This document shows, piece by piece, positions 9,500 to 21,176 of a stretch of DNA of 64,000 nucleotides. The translations under genes were made by a program, and so were the position numbers. How positions within the stretch are numbered: the stretch's first letter is position 1; each line of letters begins with the position of its first letter. The stretch is from Thinopyrum elongatum (lineage: Eukaryota; Streptophyta; Magnoliopsida; Poales; Poaceae), in assembly GCA_011799875.1 (NCBI GenBank), contig CM022303.1, positions 193,117,700 through 193,181,699 on the forward strand. The letters run 5' to 3'. Under the pieces are notes generated by a model, which was not told the DNA's origin, made no database searches, and was given only the letters and a program-made list of their open reading frames with translations.

Positions 9500-10010
9500 T
9501 GTCATATACACAATATTGAATGCCATCTGCTTAGTTTACACATCATATATGTGATTGCCCTCTGCTTACTTGCTTAGTATATAAATCATATGTTTGAATT
9601 ATATCAAGCCATGATGTTTACATAGACAACATGTATCTGAATTGTGGCATGCCAACCCATTTTCTAAAGACATAATATAGTTATATCATCTCATCATGTT
9701 TACATAGTCATCATATTTTGAATTATGTCATTCTATCCGTGAATTATATCATGCCATCATTCCATTGACGAGATGTATGTGAATTATGGCATGCCAACCA
9801 CTTTAATAGACACATCGTATAGTTATATCATGTCATCATGTTTACATAGTCATCATATTTTGAAGTATGTCGTTCTATCCTGTTTAGTTAGCCATCATAT
9901 ATGTGAAATTGTGTCATGTTATCCTGTTTAGTTAGCCATCATATATGTGAAATTGTGTCATGCTATCCTGTTGGGTTAGACAACATAAATGTGAATTATT
10001 TCATGCCCTG
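9500..10010 (+). repeat. Intronic minisatellite, block 3
   Basis: About nine degenerate units of CATCATATATGTGAA(A)TT with ATGTCAT(GC)TATCCTGTTTAG. Two units near 9890-9990 are nearly perfect copies. The unit is the same as in blocks 1 and 2. Confidence 0.75.
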
Positions 10011-10085
10011 TTTGCTTCCCTACTATCCATTGCACCTGTCTATCATACAATGTATGTACATTCAATTACTTTTATTGTTTATCAG

Positions 10086-10448
10086 CCAGTTGAATTGGAG
10101 GGGGTGATGGTAGTATCTATGGGAGTAAAAACACAGTCTTCAGAAAAGATAGTGCTACCAGCCGATGCAGATAGAACCACGGTTGTACTTGCCCAAGAAC
10201 CAGCCCCACCACACATAACCCAGACTCACGCAGATTGTACCCCTACCCAGTTGGACAGAGAACCAGCTACACCCCTTCTAACCCCAACCCCAGCAGATAG
10301 TAACCCAGTTCCAGTTGACACAACACCATCTCCACCACAGAGAACCCAAACACGAGCAGTTAGTAAGGCAACTGCAGTGCCCAAAGCACGAGGGCCACCA
10401 CTTCAAACCCCAAGTCAACGCTTAGAGCAGAAGAAGAATTGTTCTTAG
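10086..10448 (+). CDS. Element E gene: exon family II, copy d, with Pro/Thr-rich extension
   Basis: Begins like copies b and c (PVELEGVMVVSMGVKTQSSE), then extends into a Pro/Thr-rich stretch with a repeated (T)P(T)xADS/CxPxxxD pattern. It ends in a TAG (10446-10448) directly before GT. With CAG in place of TAG it would be a 363-bp phase-0 exon with an ordinary donor, so a C to T change may have created the stop. The region is likely disordered. I do not recognise it. Confidence 0.5.
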   Translation, partial: PVELEGVMVVSMGVKTQSSEKIVLPADADRTTVVLAQEPAPPHITQTHADCTPTQLDREPATPLLTPTPADSNPVPVDTTPSPPQRTQTRAVSKATAVPKARGPPLQTPSQRLEQKKNCS

Positions 10449-10520
10449 GTCAGGTTCTATAGCTATGGTTCATACTCCTTTGCTTGTATTTACTCATAAC
10501 AAGTAATTTCAAATTTGAAG

Positions 10521-10550
10521 GATGGAATTGAAACTCCAATGGTGCAACAG
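10521..10550 (+). CDS. Element E gene: 30-bp micro-exon (probable)
   Basis: Ten in-frame codons (DGIETPMVQQ) between TTTGAAG and a consensus donor (CAG|GTATGT). It is phase 0 on both sides, which fits the exons before and after. Supported only by splice signals and phase. Confidence 0.4.
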
Positions 10551-10920
10551 GTATGTTTTAAACCTGTTTCTTTAACTGGTTTGCTGTTGTAACTTGCTAT
10601 ATGTTGATTTCAGTTTCAATTGAATAAACAGTTATGTTCTCATGTCATGCACATTACAAGTGTTGCTAGTTCTGTGTAGTTTCCCACACTTATATTCTGT
10701 CTATGCTGTTGTGTCTTAAAAAGATATGATTTGAACTGTGTCTCTATCTTGATTTGGCAACATAACTAGAATGATATAGACAATACAGTGGCCATAGTAC
10801 ATAGATATATGTTTGTTTCATGCTGTTATCCTATCCACCTTACTAATGAACTGTTTTACCAAAATGAGTTTCATATACTACATGCTAAACCTGTGATGTG
10901 TCTGCTTGTTTCTCTTGTAG

Positions 10921-11358
10921 AATGCGAACAGAATATTGGAGAAGAGCACCCCATTATGCAATGGTAGAGAAAGTAATGCAGATAAGGTTCAAGATAGTGA
11001 GACAATCCTATTGGTCTCCAAGAAAGGTGATAAAAGCTATCTTGTAGACAGTGAGACAACCCCAAAGTCCTGCGTTGATGTAGTGTTTGAGTTATTGGCC
11101 ACTACCGCTGGTACAAGCTCTTCGAACTTGCTGCCTGAATCACTTCGGCTTCTTCAATCTCAGCTACAAGCTGAAAGGCATCAGTCAGCTGTGCTGCGGC
11201 AAGAAGCCAAAGGACCGAGGAAGTCCCTGCAGAATTCAGATGCATACTTTCTGGTGCAACAGCAAGCGCTGGACGATTTTAGCACCAAACAAGAGAAAAC
11301 TAATAAGCTTGCTAAGCTTCTTGCTAGCATGGTGGGTATCCAGCATATCGTTTCTTGA
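10921..11358 (+). CDS. Element E gene: last exon, 145 codons
   Basis: Starts after a good acceptor (TTCTCTTGTAG) and is open to a TGA at 11356-11358. It reads acidic SETILLVSKKGDKSYLVDSE, then a hydrophobic stretch (CVDVVFELLATTAG), then a Gln/Leu/Lys-rich C-terminus (RLLQSQLQAERHQSAVLRQE and onward) with heptad-like spacing that could form a coiled coil for dimerisation. It is followed by a leader-like 3' region and then the CACTA subterminal zone. It could be a DNA-binding accessory protein of the transposon, but no catalytic or DNA-binding motif proves that. Confidence 0.55.
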   Translation, partial: NANRILEKSTPLCNGRESNADKVQDSETILLVSKKGDKSYLVDSETTPKSCVDVVFELLATTAGTSSSNLLPESLRLLQSQLQAERHQSAVLRQEAKGPRKSLQNSDAYFLVQQQALDDFSTKQEKTNKLAKLLASMVGIQHIVS

Positions 11359-11615
11359 GCTCTTCTGAAGTGGTTTCAGTTTCGGACTTGTTTTGCTGCC
11401 GTATTTATTTTCACTGGTGGCCAATTTAGAAGCCTAGTGTATGTAATATGCTGCTTTGTTCACGATATTTGCACTGGTGGAGAACTTTGATGCCCAGTGG
11501 ATGTAATATTTGTAATAGCCGTAATAGCCTAGCGTAAGTTGCTTGCTTATTTATTAACTTATTGTCTTATTTTTTTTTGCATGTAATCGCTGCAGCTCTT
11601 TTTCCGCGGTAACCT
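11359..11615 (+). other. 3' untranslated region with a ~65-bp direct duplication
   Basis: Two diverged copies of a segment containing CACTGGTGG..AATTT(A/G), then GCC(T/C)AGTG(T/G)ATGTAATAT (about 11411-11450 and 11471-11510). TGTAATA words could serve as polyadenylation signals. No gene seen. Confidence 0.5.
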
Positions 11616-11619
11616 TTTT

Positions 11620-12510
11620 ATTTAGAACTAGGCCACAATAACCATGGGCAGCATACAGACCGTTGTAACCATGGTCCTGCTGCCTGCTGTAGTGGGCCTC
11701 CAAGGTCCATATGATCCATGGGCCTTCTACGGCCCGCAGATTCAATGGGCCTTCTACGGGCCGTATGATCGATTGGCCAAACATGGGTCGTACTTTCGTG
11801 GACCATTAACGGACCACAATATGGGCCGTAAACTGGCTAGAATGGAAATCGTTTGTTTATGGGCCGACCATAACGGGCCGTTAATAGGCTGATGTGTACA
11901 GCAGATTTAATTCTATCGGTAGGCATAACAGGTCGTTAATGGGCCATATTGGATGATGCTATGAAAATGGCCCAACGGATTAACGGGCCACAGACAGGCC
12001 GACTTTAACCACGGGCTGAATTTGGCCCATAAGTGAAACCGGCCAGTAACGGACCATAAGTAATCGAATGCTGGAAATGAGCCCAATAATAAATGGGCCC
12101 TTAGAAGGCCGAAAGATAACATGGTCTGGAAATGGCTCAATAGAATAATGGGTCATTAATGGGTATAAAGCAATATATTGTTCATTACGGGCTAGTTTCA
12201 CCGCGGTTCATTTATGGGCCAAGAGTTACAAAGGGCCTCATATGGGCCGAAAGATGTCATGGGCCATACATGGGCCGGATGTTACAAAGAGCTGGAATTA
12301 TATTGGACGGCCCATATGATGCTACTGGGCCTAATGTGAGTTAGCAGGCTGTAAATGGGCTATATGCGAACAAGTCGTTAACAGGCTTTCTGTTGGCCGG
12401 GCCGCTACCTTTTGACCAAGTCAAACGGGCCGGCCTTTTGACATGAATTGGCCATTGTTGGGCCAAGCCACATGTCGACATATCATAGGCGTGTCCCGTC
12501 CATTCACTGG
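11620..12510 (+). repeat. Subterminal repeat zone of element E
   Basis: Dozens of short ATGGGCC, GGGCCGTA, TAACGGGCC and ATGGCCC words in both orientations, without a credible protein. CACTA transposases bind short subterminal motifs, so this zone is the likely binding platform at the right end of E. The ORFs that cross it are artefacts of the repeats. Confidence 0.65.
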
Positions 12511-12519
12511 ATGACATCT

Positions 12520-12893
12520 GTCCCAGCACTGAGCTGACACGTGGATACTCCGGTGAATGAGAATTTTACACGTGGAAAATCCCCATTGGTTAGGGTTGTT
12601 AACGGGTTATCGGATCCAAACCGGAACCCGATAGCTTAACGGCGACCCGTTATGGTGGATGCCACGTTTCGGTTACCCTTGACAAAAACACCTCCATGAC
12701 GCGTGATTTATTGTCATGGAAGTGGACACTTCCGTGATGATTATTTTGGTATTGTCATGGAACACTTCTACAACAGCACATGTATGACTATCTTGATTCT
12801 GTCATAAAATCGGCATGGATGTACATGCACGACAGAAAACATGACCTACTGTGACAAACACGTATCATCATGGAAGTGGTTTTTTTGGTAATG
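12520..12893 (+). mobile_element. Right terminus of CACTA-like element E
   Basis: Ends TGTGACAAACACGTATCATC, then ATGGAAGTGG, seven T, GGTAATG. Its reverse complement resembles wheat CACTA termini that begin CACTACAAAAAAA followed by CACTTCCG, but the terminal CACTA itself has changed (CATTACC). The interior contains several small hairpin-prone words around 'cttccatgac'. The following CCC would be the 3-bp target duplication if the call is right. Fragment X begins immediately after. Confidence 0.6.
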
Positions 12894-13951
12894 CCCCCTC
12901 ACTTCGTCCATGGCCGGATCCGGTGCCAAGGGCAAGTGGGAGGCCTCCACCGTCACCAACTACGACATTGAGGACCTGAAGCGCGCCGGCTACCTCCCGG
13001 CCAATATCGCTCACCGAGCCCCAGAGAAACGCCAGGCCATCCCCACGCCTCGATCATGTGAGAGGGTGGTGTTTGTCCCTCACTTCGTCCGGGCACTGGG
13101 CTTCCCGTTCCACCCCTTCATCAGGGGGCTGATGTTCTTCTACGGGCTGGATTTTCACGATCTAGCCCCGAATTCCTTTCTTCATATCTTGGCCTTCATC
13201 GTCATCTGCGAGGCCTTCTTGCGAGTCTAGCCGCACTTCGGCTTGTGGCTGAAGGTCTTCAACGTCAAGCCAAAGATAGTCGATGGCCAAGAGGCGGACT
13301 ACAGCGGGGCGATGATCAGTAAACTTGCCCAGGTCGAGTGGCCGGAGGGCGCATTCATAGATACTGTCAAAGTCTGGCAAAAAGAGTGGTTCTATATCAT
13401 AGAGCCACGGGATGCAGCCTGGACGGCGGCTCCCGAATTCAGATACGGACCCCCAGCGAGGCTAACCTTGTGGACCAAGAAAGGCCTTGACTGGGGGTCC
13501 ACCACGGAGGTGGAGTTGCTGCAGAAGCGCATCTCCAACATGAGAAAGGCGGGTGCCAAGCTGACCAATGTGGTTCAGGTGATGCTCTGCCGCCACCTCC
13601 TACCTTGCCAACAAAGGCCACCCCAATGTGGTATTACAAACTCTAGGATCCGACCACCGTGTAATACTTCTATGGCACCACCCACGACAAGTTGTGGAAG
13701 GTGTTGTTTAAGCCCCAGAAGGCGTGGCCGGCCAAGGAGGAAGATATTGGCCTTGACGCCGTGCATCCCCCTAAGGAGGTAACAAAGTTCTATCCGCTTT
13801 ATGTTCGGATGTTTGCATCCCATGGGATTTAACCCTCATTCTCTTGCTTCCACAGGGCTGGTTTGAAAAGGCCAAGCAGATCGACAGCCCGGCCCCACTG
13901 CCCGAAGACCCCCGGTCGGCTCTGCTGGGGGAGATGCTGACCGTGGCGCTG
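12894..13951 (+). pseudogene. Fragment X: extra ORF of a Gypsy element ('putative gypsy-type transposon' family)
   Basis: From ATG 12910 the frame reads MAGSGAKGKWEASTVTN, later FVPHFVRALGFPFHPFIRG and FLHILAFIVICEAFL. This hydrophobic/aromatic block has counterparts in A (27650-27850) and B (about 47330-47470). It fits the plant family annotated as Transposase_28 / 'putative gypsy type transposon' (PF04195), whose function is unknown. There is a stop (TAG) at 13228-13230, a frameshift near 13615, and a canonical intron 13780-13854 (GT...CAG) after which GWFEKAKQIDSPAPLPEDP continues. CACTA E ends at its 5' side and element C cuts it at 13951. Confidence 0.7.
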
Positions 13952-15468
13952 TGATAACCCACAAGTATAGGGGATCAATCGTAGTCCTTTCGATAAGTAA
14001 GAGTGTCGAACCCAACAAGGAGCAGACGGAAATGACAAGTGGTTTTCAGCAAGGTAATTTGTGCAAGCACTGAAATTGTAGGTAATAGATAGTTTGATAG
14101 CAAGATAATTTGTAACAGACAAGTAACGGTAAAGGTAAATAAAGTGCAGCAAGATAGCCCAATCCTTTTGTGGCAAAGGACATGCCAAAACGGTCTTTTA
14201 TAATAAGCAAAGCGTTCTTGAGGGCACACAGGAATTTCATCTAGTCACTTTCATCATGTTTGTTTGATTTGCGTTTGCTACTTTGATATTTTGATATGTG
14301 GGTGGACTGGTGCTTGGGTGCTGTTCTTACTTGAACAAGCCTCCCACTTATGATTAACCCCCTCACAAGCATCCGCAACTACGGGAAAAGTATTAAGATA
14401 AAATCTAATCATAGCATTAAACACATGGATCCAAATCAGTCCCTTACGAAGTAGCGCGTAAACTTGGGTTTAAGCTTCTGTCACTCTAGCAACCCATCAT
14501 CTAATAACTACTCCAAAATGCATTCCCTTAGGCTCAAAGATGGTGAAGTGTCATGTAGTTGACGTTCACATGACACCACTAAGGGAATCACAACATACAT
14601 ATCATCAAAATATCGAACACATCAAATTCACATGATTAATTGCAACATGACTTCTCCTGTGGCCTCAAGAACAAAAGTAACTACTGACAAATGATATTCA
14701 TGCTCAAGATCAGAGGGGTATTAAATAGCATAATGGATCTGAACATATAACCTTCCACCAAATAAACCATATAGTAATCAACTACAAGATGTAATCAACA
14801 CTACTAGTCACCCACAGGTACCAATCTGAGGTTCCGGTACAAAGATTGAACGCAAGAGATGAACTAGGGTTTGATATGAGATGGTGTTGTTGAAGATGTT
14901 GATGGAGATTGTCCTCCCAAAGATGAGAGGGTTGTTGGTGATGACGATGGCTTCGATTTCCCCCTTTGGGAGGGAAGTTCCCCCGGCGGAATCGCTCCGC
15001 CGGAGGGCAAAAATGCTCCTACCCAAGTTCTGCCTCGAGACGGCGGTGCTCTGTCCCGAAAGTCCTCTCCTTATTTTTCTAGGTCAAAAGACCTTATGTA
15101 CCAGAAGATGGGCACCGGAGGTGGGCTGGGCTGCCCACCACCCACCAGGGCGCACCTGGGGGGCCTGGCGCGCCCTGGTGTCTTGTGGGCACTAGGTGGC
15201 CCCCCCTCTGGTGGTTCTTTTCTCCAATATTTATTAAATATTCCAAAATAATTCTCCATAAAATTTCAGCTCATTTGGAGATGTGCAGAATAGTTATCTC
15301 TGACATAGCTTTTTTAGGTCCAGAATTCCAGCTGCTGGTATGCTCCCTCTTTGTGTAAACCTTGCATATTATGAGAGAAAAGGCATTACAATTACTCCAT
15401 AAAGCATTATTATGCATAAAAACATTATAAATAACAGTAGGAAAACATGATGCAAAATGGACGTATCA
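13952..15468 (-). repeat. Element C 3' LTR (Athila-type Gypsy)
   Basis: Plus-strand limits TGATAACCCACAAG...GACGTATCA, 1517 bp. On the element's own (minus) strand it begins TGATACGTCCATTTTGCATC, a start I associate with Athila-group LTRs of wheat (WHAM/Sabrina relatives); the family name was not checked. It lies next to a polypurine tract at 15469-15482. Left flank CGCTG (13947-13951) is one half of the target duplication; the 5' LTR lies beyond the window. It includes a CCACCCACCAGGGCGC motif (about 15140) that recurs in C at 17710-17760. Confidence 0.8.
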
Positions 15469-15482
15469 ACTCCCCCAAGCTT
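15469..15482 (-). other. Polypurine tract of element C
   Basis: On the minus strand AAGCTTGGGGGAGT directly before TGATACG of the LTR. The 'AAGCTTGGGGGAG' tract is usual for grass Athila-group elements and fixes the orientation. A related CCCCCAAGCTTGG lies at 16981-16993. Confidence 0.8.
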
Positions 15483-17163
15483 AGACCTCGCTTGTCCTCA
15501 AGCGAAAGCCGATATCGAAAATGATGTCCACATGTTTAGAGAGAGAGGTGTCGATAAAAACAAAATACAGACATAGTAGCATCATGCTTATTATTATAAC
15601 AACAACAAACTTTATGATAAAGCTTTATCATATAACTTCTCATGAACAAGTAACAATTTATCACAACATTGAAGTAAAAAGCGTAAACTTTATTGAAAAC
15701 CAACAAATTGTGTTCTCAGTCAACTTTGCAACTACAATTCATCATATTTTCAGGAAGGGTCACATATCGGAGCCTTTTGGCAAGTCCACATACTCAACCA
15801 TCATTTAATTTTCTATGATTGCTAACACTCACAACGTACATATGAGCAAAAAGTTTCAACCGACACATAGAAAGATAGGGGCTTATAGTTTCGCCTCCCA
15901 ACTTATTCACCTCAAGGGTGATGTCAACAATAATAACTCATGATCACTCACATTCAACTGGATATATGTGCCTAGATCTTTCCTCACCACATGGTGCTTG
16001 CAAAAAGAGAAAATAAAAAGGAATAGAGAAGAATACTTTGCCTCTTGCATAAAAAGTAAATACATAAAAGGAAAGGATAGGCCCTTCGCAGAGGGAAGCA
16101 GAGGTTGTCATGCGCTTTTTGGTTTGTATGCACAATCTCTTAATGCAAAAGAACGTCACGTTATATTGCCCCTTATGATAGCAACCTTTATTATGGAGTC
16201 CGACACTTTTATTACTTTGCCATCACAAGTTCGTACAATATTTAATTTCTCTTACACTAAATGATCAAACACATTTAGAAGCAATTTTTATTGCCTTATT
16301 GTACCGATGACAACTTACTTGAAGGATCTTACTCAATCCATAGGTAGGTATGGTGGACTCTCAAAACATGAGTTTGGGTTTAAGGTTTTTGGATGCACAA
16401 GTAGTATCTCTACTTAGTGTGAAATTTTGGCTAGCAAAGATATGGAGCAAGCACCACATGTTGAAGGATCTATGACAATATAACTTCTATGTGAATATGA
16501 ACAAACATAAATCATTACGTTGTCTTCCTTGTCCAACATCAACAATTTTGGCATATAATATTTAATGGGGGCTCACAATCATAAAAGATGTCCAAGATAG
16601 TATATTTGCATGTGAATCTTCTCTTCCCTTATTAATTCTTTCATGAATTGCATCATTGACCAATGCTATGTTTGTCAACTTCCAACAAATTTTACCACTT
16701 ATACTTTTCCTTATGTGATGTCATTACTTACCATAAGATTAGCATATGATCTTTTTCATTATTTCCTTTTATTTTGATTGAAACATAAAAGTAAAGAAGC
16801 AAAAACTCAAACTAAACTTTATTATATAACTCTCACTCGATTACATAGATAGATCATGAAACTAGCACTCGAAAATAGATCATACTAAACTTTTGTTCAA
16901 CCAAATAACGAAATAGCTAAAGATCAAACTAAGATAAGTAAATGTAAGAAAAGTGATGGTGATACGATACCGGGACATCTCCCCCAAGCTTGGCACAAGC
17001 GAAGGGGAGTGCCCATACCTGTGTACTCAAGTCTCCTTTGGTGGGGAAGATGATGATGGTGGTGGTGATGAGGTAGTCAGTTTGTCCTCCAGCTTCTAGG
17101 GCAGGGGCTCACCATCAAAAGAGGATGCATGAGTCTCCCGAGTCCTGCAACTGGCAGCTAAAC
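15483..17163 (-). mobile_element. Element C: non-coding 3' internal region
   Basis: 1.7 kb of AT-rich sequence between the small 3' ORF and the LTR. No credible protein on either strand. Such a long non-coding tail is usual for Athila-type elements, where an env-like gene may once have stood; I see no trace of one. Confidence 0.65.
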
Positions 17164-17550
17164 TCATACCTTTAAATCTTGCTTCATACTCGAAACTTGG
17201 TTTTGAAGATCATAGATTTGGCTTTGTAGAAAATTAATTTTCTCGTTGAAGGTGAAGACGATGTCCTTCATAGATCGGCCATACACCATGTGATCATGAG
17301 TGAATTCCGTGATCATGGAGTGATTGGCGCTGACTCCACGCTCCACCATCCCTTGGCACTTGAAGATGTCTTGTTCCACCGCCTCGAGCCTGGCCTCCAC
17401 GCTCACCGTCCTCTTGGGCCCCTGAACATCCCGGATGTGGAGCACCCCCTCAAGCATCTAAATGGCTTGAGGGTGCCTCATCACCTCCGGTAGGTAAGGG
17501 TTGATGACCTTCTCAAAGAACTTGTCCTTGGAGGAGTTTGGTGGAGCCAT
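17164..17550 (-). pseudogene. Element C: small 3' coiled-coil ORF
   Basis: On the minus strand from ATG 17550 (MAPPNSSKDKFFEKVINPY) to the stop at 17164. An in-frame TAG lies just before residue ME(L)EGVLHIRD (codon at 17458-17460). The C-terminal half (FNEKINFLQSQIYDLQNQVS) has clear heptads. I recognise it as the extra ORF often found downstream of pol in wheat Athila-group elements. Function unknown; it could bind RNA or self-associate, but that is inference. Confidence 0.6.
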
Positions 17551-17888
17551 GGCGATCTAGATCTGACAGGAAAACAACACGAAACAAGAACGAATGATTT
17601 TTCTGCGATGTGGTGGTCAAATCATCAGGGAGGATATATAATGATTTTTTTATCTTGGGAAACAAGCATACAGAAGGAAAATAGAGTCGGGAAGGTGCCC
17701 GAGGGGCCCACCACCCACCAGGGCGCGCCAGGAGGGGCATGCGCGCCCTGGTGTATCGTGGTCACCTCGATTGCCTTCTCGGTTTTTCTTATTTTCCTAT
17801 TTTTTTCTAATAATCCGAAACTGTCAGAAAATATTTTTGCGGATTTTTCGGAGTCCGTTTACTTACCTTATCATGTACCTCTTCCTTT
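17551..17888 (-). mobile_element. Element C: spacer between pol and the 3' ORF
   Basis: No gene. Contains a palindrome-rich segment (17715-17755, with GGCGCGCC and CACCACCCACCAGGGCGCG) that resembles part of C's own LTR near 15130-15180. Confidence 0.6.
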
Positions 17889-20800
17889 TCAGGGTTCTGG
17901 AGTGTTCTGGAAGGTTTCTTTTATGTGTTCCTCTGGTGTCATGGTTTGTATAATATTTGTTTCAACATTAATAGGCATACCTGAGATATAGTGCTTAATT
18001 CTTTGTCCATTGACCACCTTCGGGTTAGTACCTTCGGCATTATTAATCTTGATAGCTCCAGAGCGATAAACTTCTTCGATAATATATGGTCCTTCCCATT
18101 TGGAAAGAAGTTTTCCTGCAAAAAATCTAAAATGAGAGTTGTACAATAGAACATATTTACCAACTTTGAATTCCCGCTTTTGGATTCTTTTGTCATGATA
18201 TCTTTTAACTTTTTCTTTAAATAGTTTGGCATTTTCATAAGCTTGGGTTCTCCATTCATCTAGTGAGCTAATATCAAATAACCTCTTTTCACCGGCCAGT
18301 TTGAAGTCATAATTGAGTTCTTTAACTGCCCAATATGCTTTATGTTCTAACTCAAGAGGCAAATGACAAGCTTTTCCATAACCATTTTATATGGAGACAT
18401 ACACATAGGATTTTTATAAGCTCTTCTATAGGCCCAAAGTGCATCATCTAATTTCTTAGACCAATTCTTTCAGGACCTATTGACAGTTTTTTGTAATATT
18501 AATTTTATTTGTCTATTGCTAAGTTCAACTTAACCACTAGATTGAGGATGATAAGGTGATGCAATTCTATGGTTAACATCATATTTAGCAAGCATTTTAT
18601 GGAAAGCACCATGAATAAAGTGTGAACCACCATCAGTTATTAAATATCTAGGGACTCCAAACCTTGGGAAAATAACTTCTTTAAGCACTTTAATGGAGGT
18701 GTTATGATCAGCACTACTAGTTGGAATAGCTTCTACCCACTTAGTAACATAATCAACAGCAACCAAAATATGTGTATACCCATTAGAGGAAGGAAAAGGT
18801 CCCATATAATCAAAACCCCAAACATCAAATGGTTCAACAACAAGTGAATAATTCATAGGCATTCCTGACGCTTACCGATATTACCTATTCTTTGGCATTC
18901 ATCACAAGACAAGACAAACTTACCGGCATCCTTGAAAAGAGTAGGCCAATAAAAACCAGATTGTAATACCTTGTGTGCAGTTCTATCTCCCGCATGATGC
19001 CCTCCATAGGAATTCAGAGTGACACTTCTAAGGATTTGTTCCTGTTCATGCTCAGGTACACAACATCTAATAATACCATCTACTCCTTTATAAAGATGTG
19101 GGTCATCCCAAAAGTAATGTCTTAAATCATAGAATAATTTTTTCTTTTGTTGGTATGTGAAACTAGGTGGTATAAATTTAGCAACGATATAATTAGCATA
19201 GTCAGCATACCAAGGAGTGTTATGAGAAGCATTTACGACAGCTAGTTGTTCATCAGGAAAATTATCATCAATAGGTAGTGGGTCATCAAGAATATTTTCT
19301 AACCTAGACAAGTTATCAACTACGGGGTTCTCACTTCCTTTCCTATCAGTGATATATAAATCAAATTCTTGTAGCAAGAGAACCCACCTAATGAGTCTAT
19401 GTTTAGCATCTTTCTTTTCCATAAGATATTTTATAGCAGCATGATCGGTGTGAACAATTACTTTGGAATCAACAATGTAAGATCTGAATTTATCACAAGC
19501 AAACACAACTGCTAAAAATTCTTTTTCAGTAGTAGCATAATTTCTTTGGGTACTGTCGAGAGTTTTGCTAGCATAATGGATAACACTTAATTTCTTATCA
19601 ACTCTTTGTCCTAGAACAGCACCAACAGCATAATCAGTAGCATCACACATGATTTCAAAAGGCAAGTTCCAATCAGGTGGTTGAACAATAGGTGCAGAAG
19701 TTAAGGCTTTCTTAAGTGTTTCAAAGGCTTCTACACAATCATCATCGAAAACAAATGGAACATCCTTTTGTAAAAGATTAGTAAGAGGCCTAGAAATTTT
19801 AGAGAAGTCTTTAATAAACCTCCTATAGAAACCAACATGGCCAAGGAAATTACGAATACCTTTAATATCTTTAGGACATGGCATTTTCTCAATTGCATCA
19901 ACTTTTGCTTTGTCCAGCACAATACCTCGTTCAAAAATTTGATGCCCCAAGACAATGCCTTCATTAACCATAAAGTGACACTTCTCCCAATTCAAGACAA
20001 GATTAGTTTGTTCATGTCTCTGCAAACCTTGATCAAGGTTGCTTAAGCAATCATCAAAAGAAGTTCCGTAAACAGAAAAATCATCCATGAAAACCTCAAC
20101 AATCTTTTCACAAAAATCAGAGAATATAGCAGTCATACATCTTTGAAAGGTAGCAAGTGCATTACATAAACCAAAGGGCATACGTCTATAAGCATAAGTT
20201 CCAAATGGGAAAGTAAAAGTGGTTTTCTCTTGATCAGGTTGTGAAATAGGTATTTGAGAGAAACCAGAATATCCATCAAGAAAACAAAAGTGTGTGTGCT
20301 TAGATAATCTTTCTAGCATTTGATCAATGAAAGGCAGAGGATAATGATCTTTTCTAGTTGCTTTATTTAATTTTCTAAAATCAATTACCATTCTATAGCC
20401 AGTAACAATTCTTTGCGGGATAAGTTCATTTTTATCATTAGGAACAACAGTAATACCTCCTTTCTTAGGGACACAATGAACATCATTTACCCATCTACTA
20501 TCAGCTATGGGATAGATTATACCTGCTTCCAGAAGCTTTAGTATTTCAGTTATTACCACTTCTTTCATCTTAGGATTCAATCATCGTTGGTGATCAACAA
20601 CGGGTTTAGCATTAGGTTCCATATTAATCTTGTGTTGACATAGAGTGGGACTAATGCCCTTAAGATCATCAAGAGTATATCCAATAGCAGCACGGTGCTT
20701 CTTCAGAATTTTTAATAATCTCTCTTCTTCATGTTTTGAAAGGTTAGCACTAATAATAACAGGATATATGTTTTTCTCATCAAGATAAGCATACTTAAGA

Positions 20801-21176
20801 GTGTCAGGCAATTGCTTTAATTCAAACATAGGATCACCTTTAGGTGGAGGAGGACCTCCTAGAGTTTCAATAGGCAAATTGTGTTTAAGGAGAGGTTGTT
20901 GTTCAAAGAATATTTTATCTATTTCATTTCTTTCATGCAAGTGCATATCATTTTCATGGTCTAGCAAATATTGTTCTAGTGGATTAGTAGGAGGTAGGGT
21001 AATAGAAGCAAGACCAATTATTTCATCTTTACTAGGTAATTCATTATTATGAGGTTGTCTACGAAACTTAGAAAAATTAAACTCATGAGACACATCACCA
21101 AAATTAAAACTGACAGTTTCCTTTTCACAATCTATCTTAGCATTGACAGTGTTCAAGAAAGGTCTACCAAAGATTA
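17889..21176 (-). pseudogene. Element C pol: RT, RNase H, integrase (Athila-type), broken
   Basis: Minus strand, from the insertion point of B (21176) to the stop at 17889. Order: end of protease and linker (21176-20581); TGA at 20581; then a 575-codon frame (20580-18853) with RT blocks [31 protein letters not shown] and FMDD (about residue 165), RNase H with [12 protein letters not shown] and TEKEFLAVV, and the integrase zinc region ([15 protein letters not shown]...CDECQRIG). A frameshift near 18860 leads to the integrase core (FDYMGPF, TDGGSHF); the third acidic residue is in VELSNR, just after a TAA at 18530. Another frameshift leads to the C-terminal part (GKLLSKWEGPYIIEEVY). The protease is on the far side of element B at 48837-49116. 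Non-functional. Confidence 0.9.

Larger units (their letters stand above)
5600..12893 (+). mobile_element. CACTA-like element E, right part (left end not found)
   Basis: The right end is a CACTA-type terminal region: the last ~370 bp read as the reverse complement of a wheat CACTA terminus (CATTACC, then a poly-A run, then CACTTCC). They are preceded by ~900 bp of subterminal sequence studded with ATGGGCC and GGGCCGTAA motifs. Upstream lies a spliced gene of unknown function. The element ends inside fragment X. Because no left terminus was recognised, the left limit is only where the gene-like sequence starts. Confidence 0.55.

Noticed and set aside
11644..12344. Short ORFs in the ATGGGCC-rich zone
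   Set aside because: Repeat-derived frames; the zone is the subterminal region of a CACTA-like element.
15483..17163. env-like gene in the 3' region of the Athila-type element C
   Set aside because: No long frame, signal peptide or membrane segment was found; only the small coiled-coil ORF at 17164-17550 is supported.
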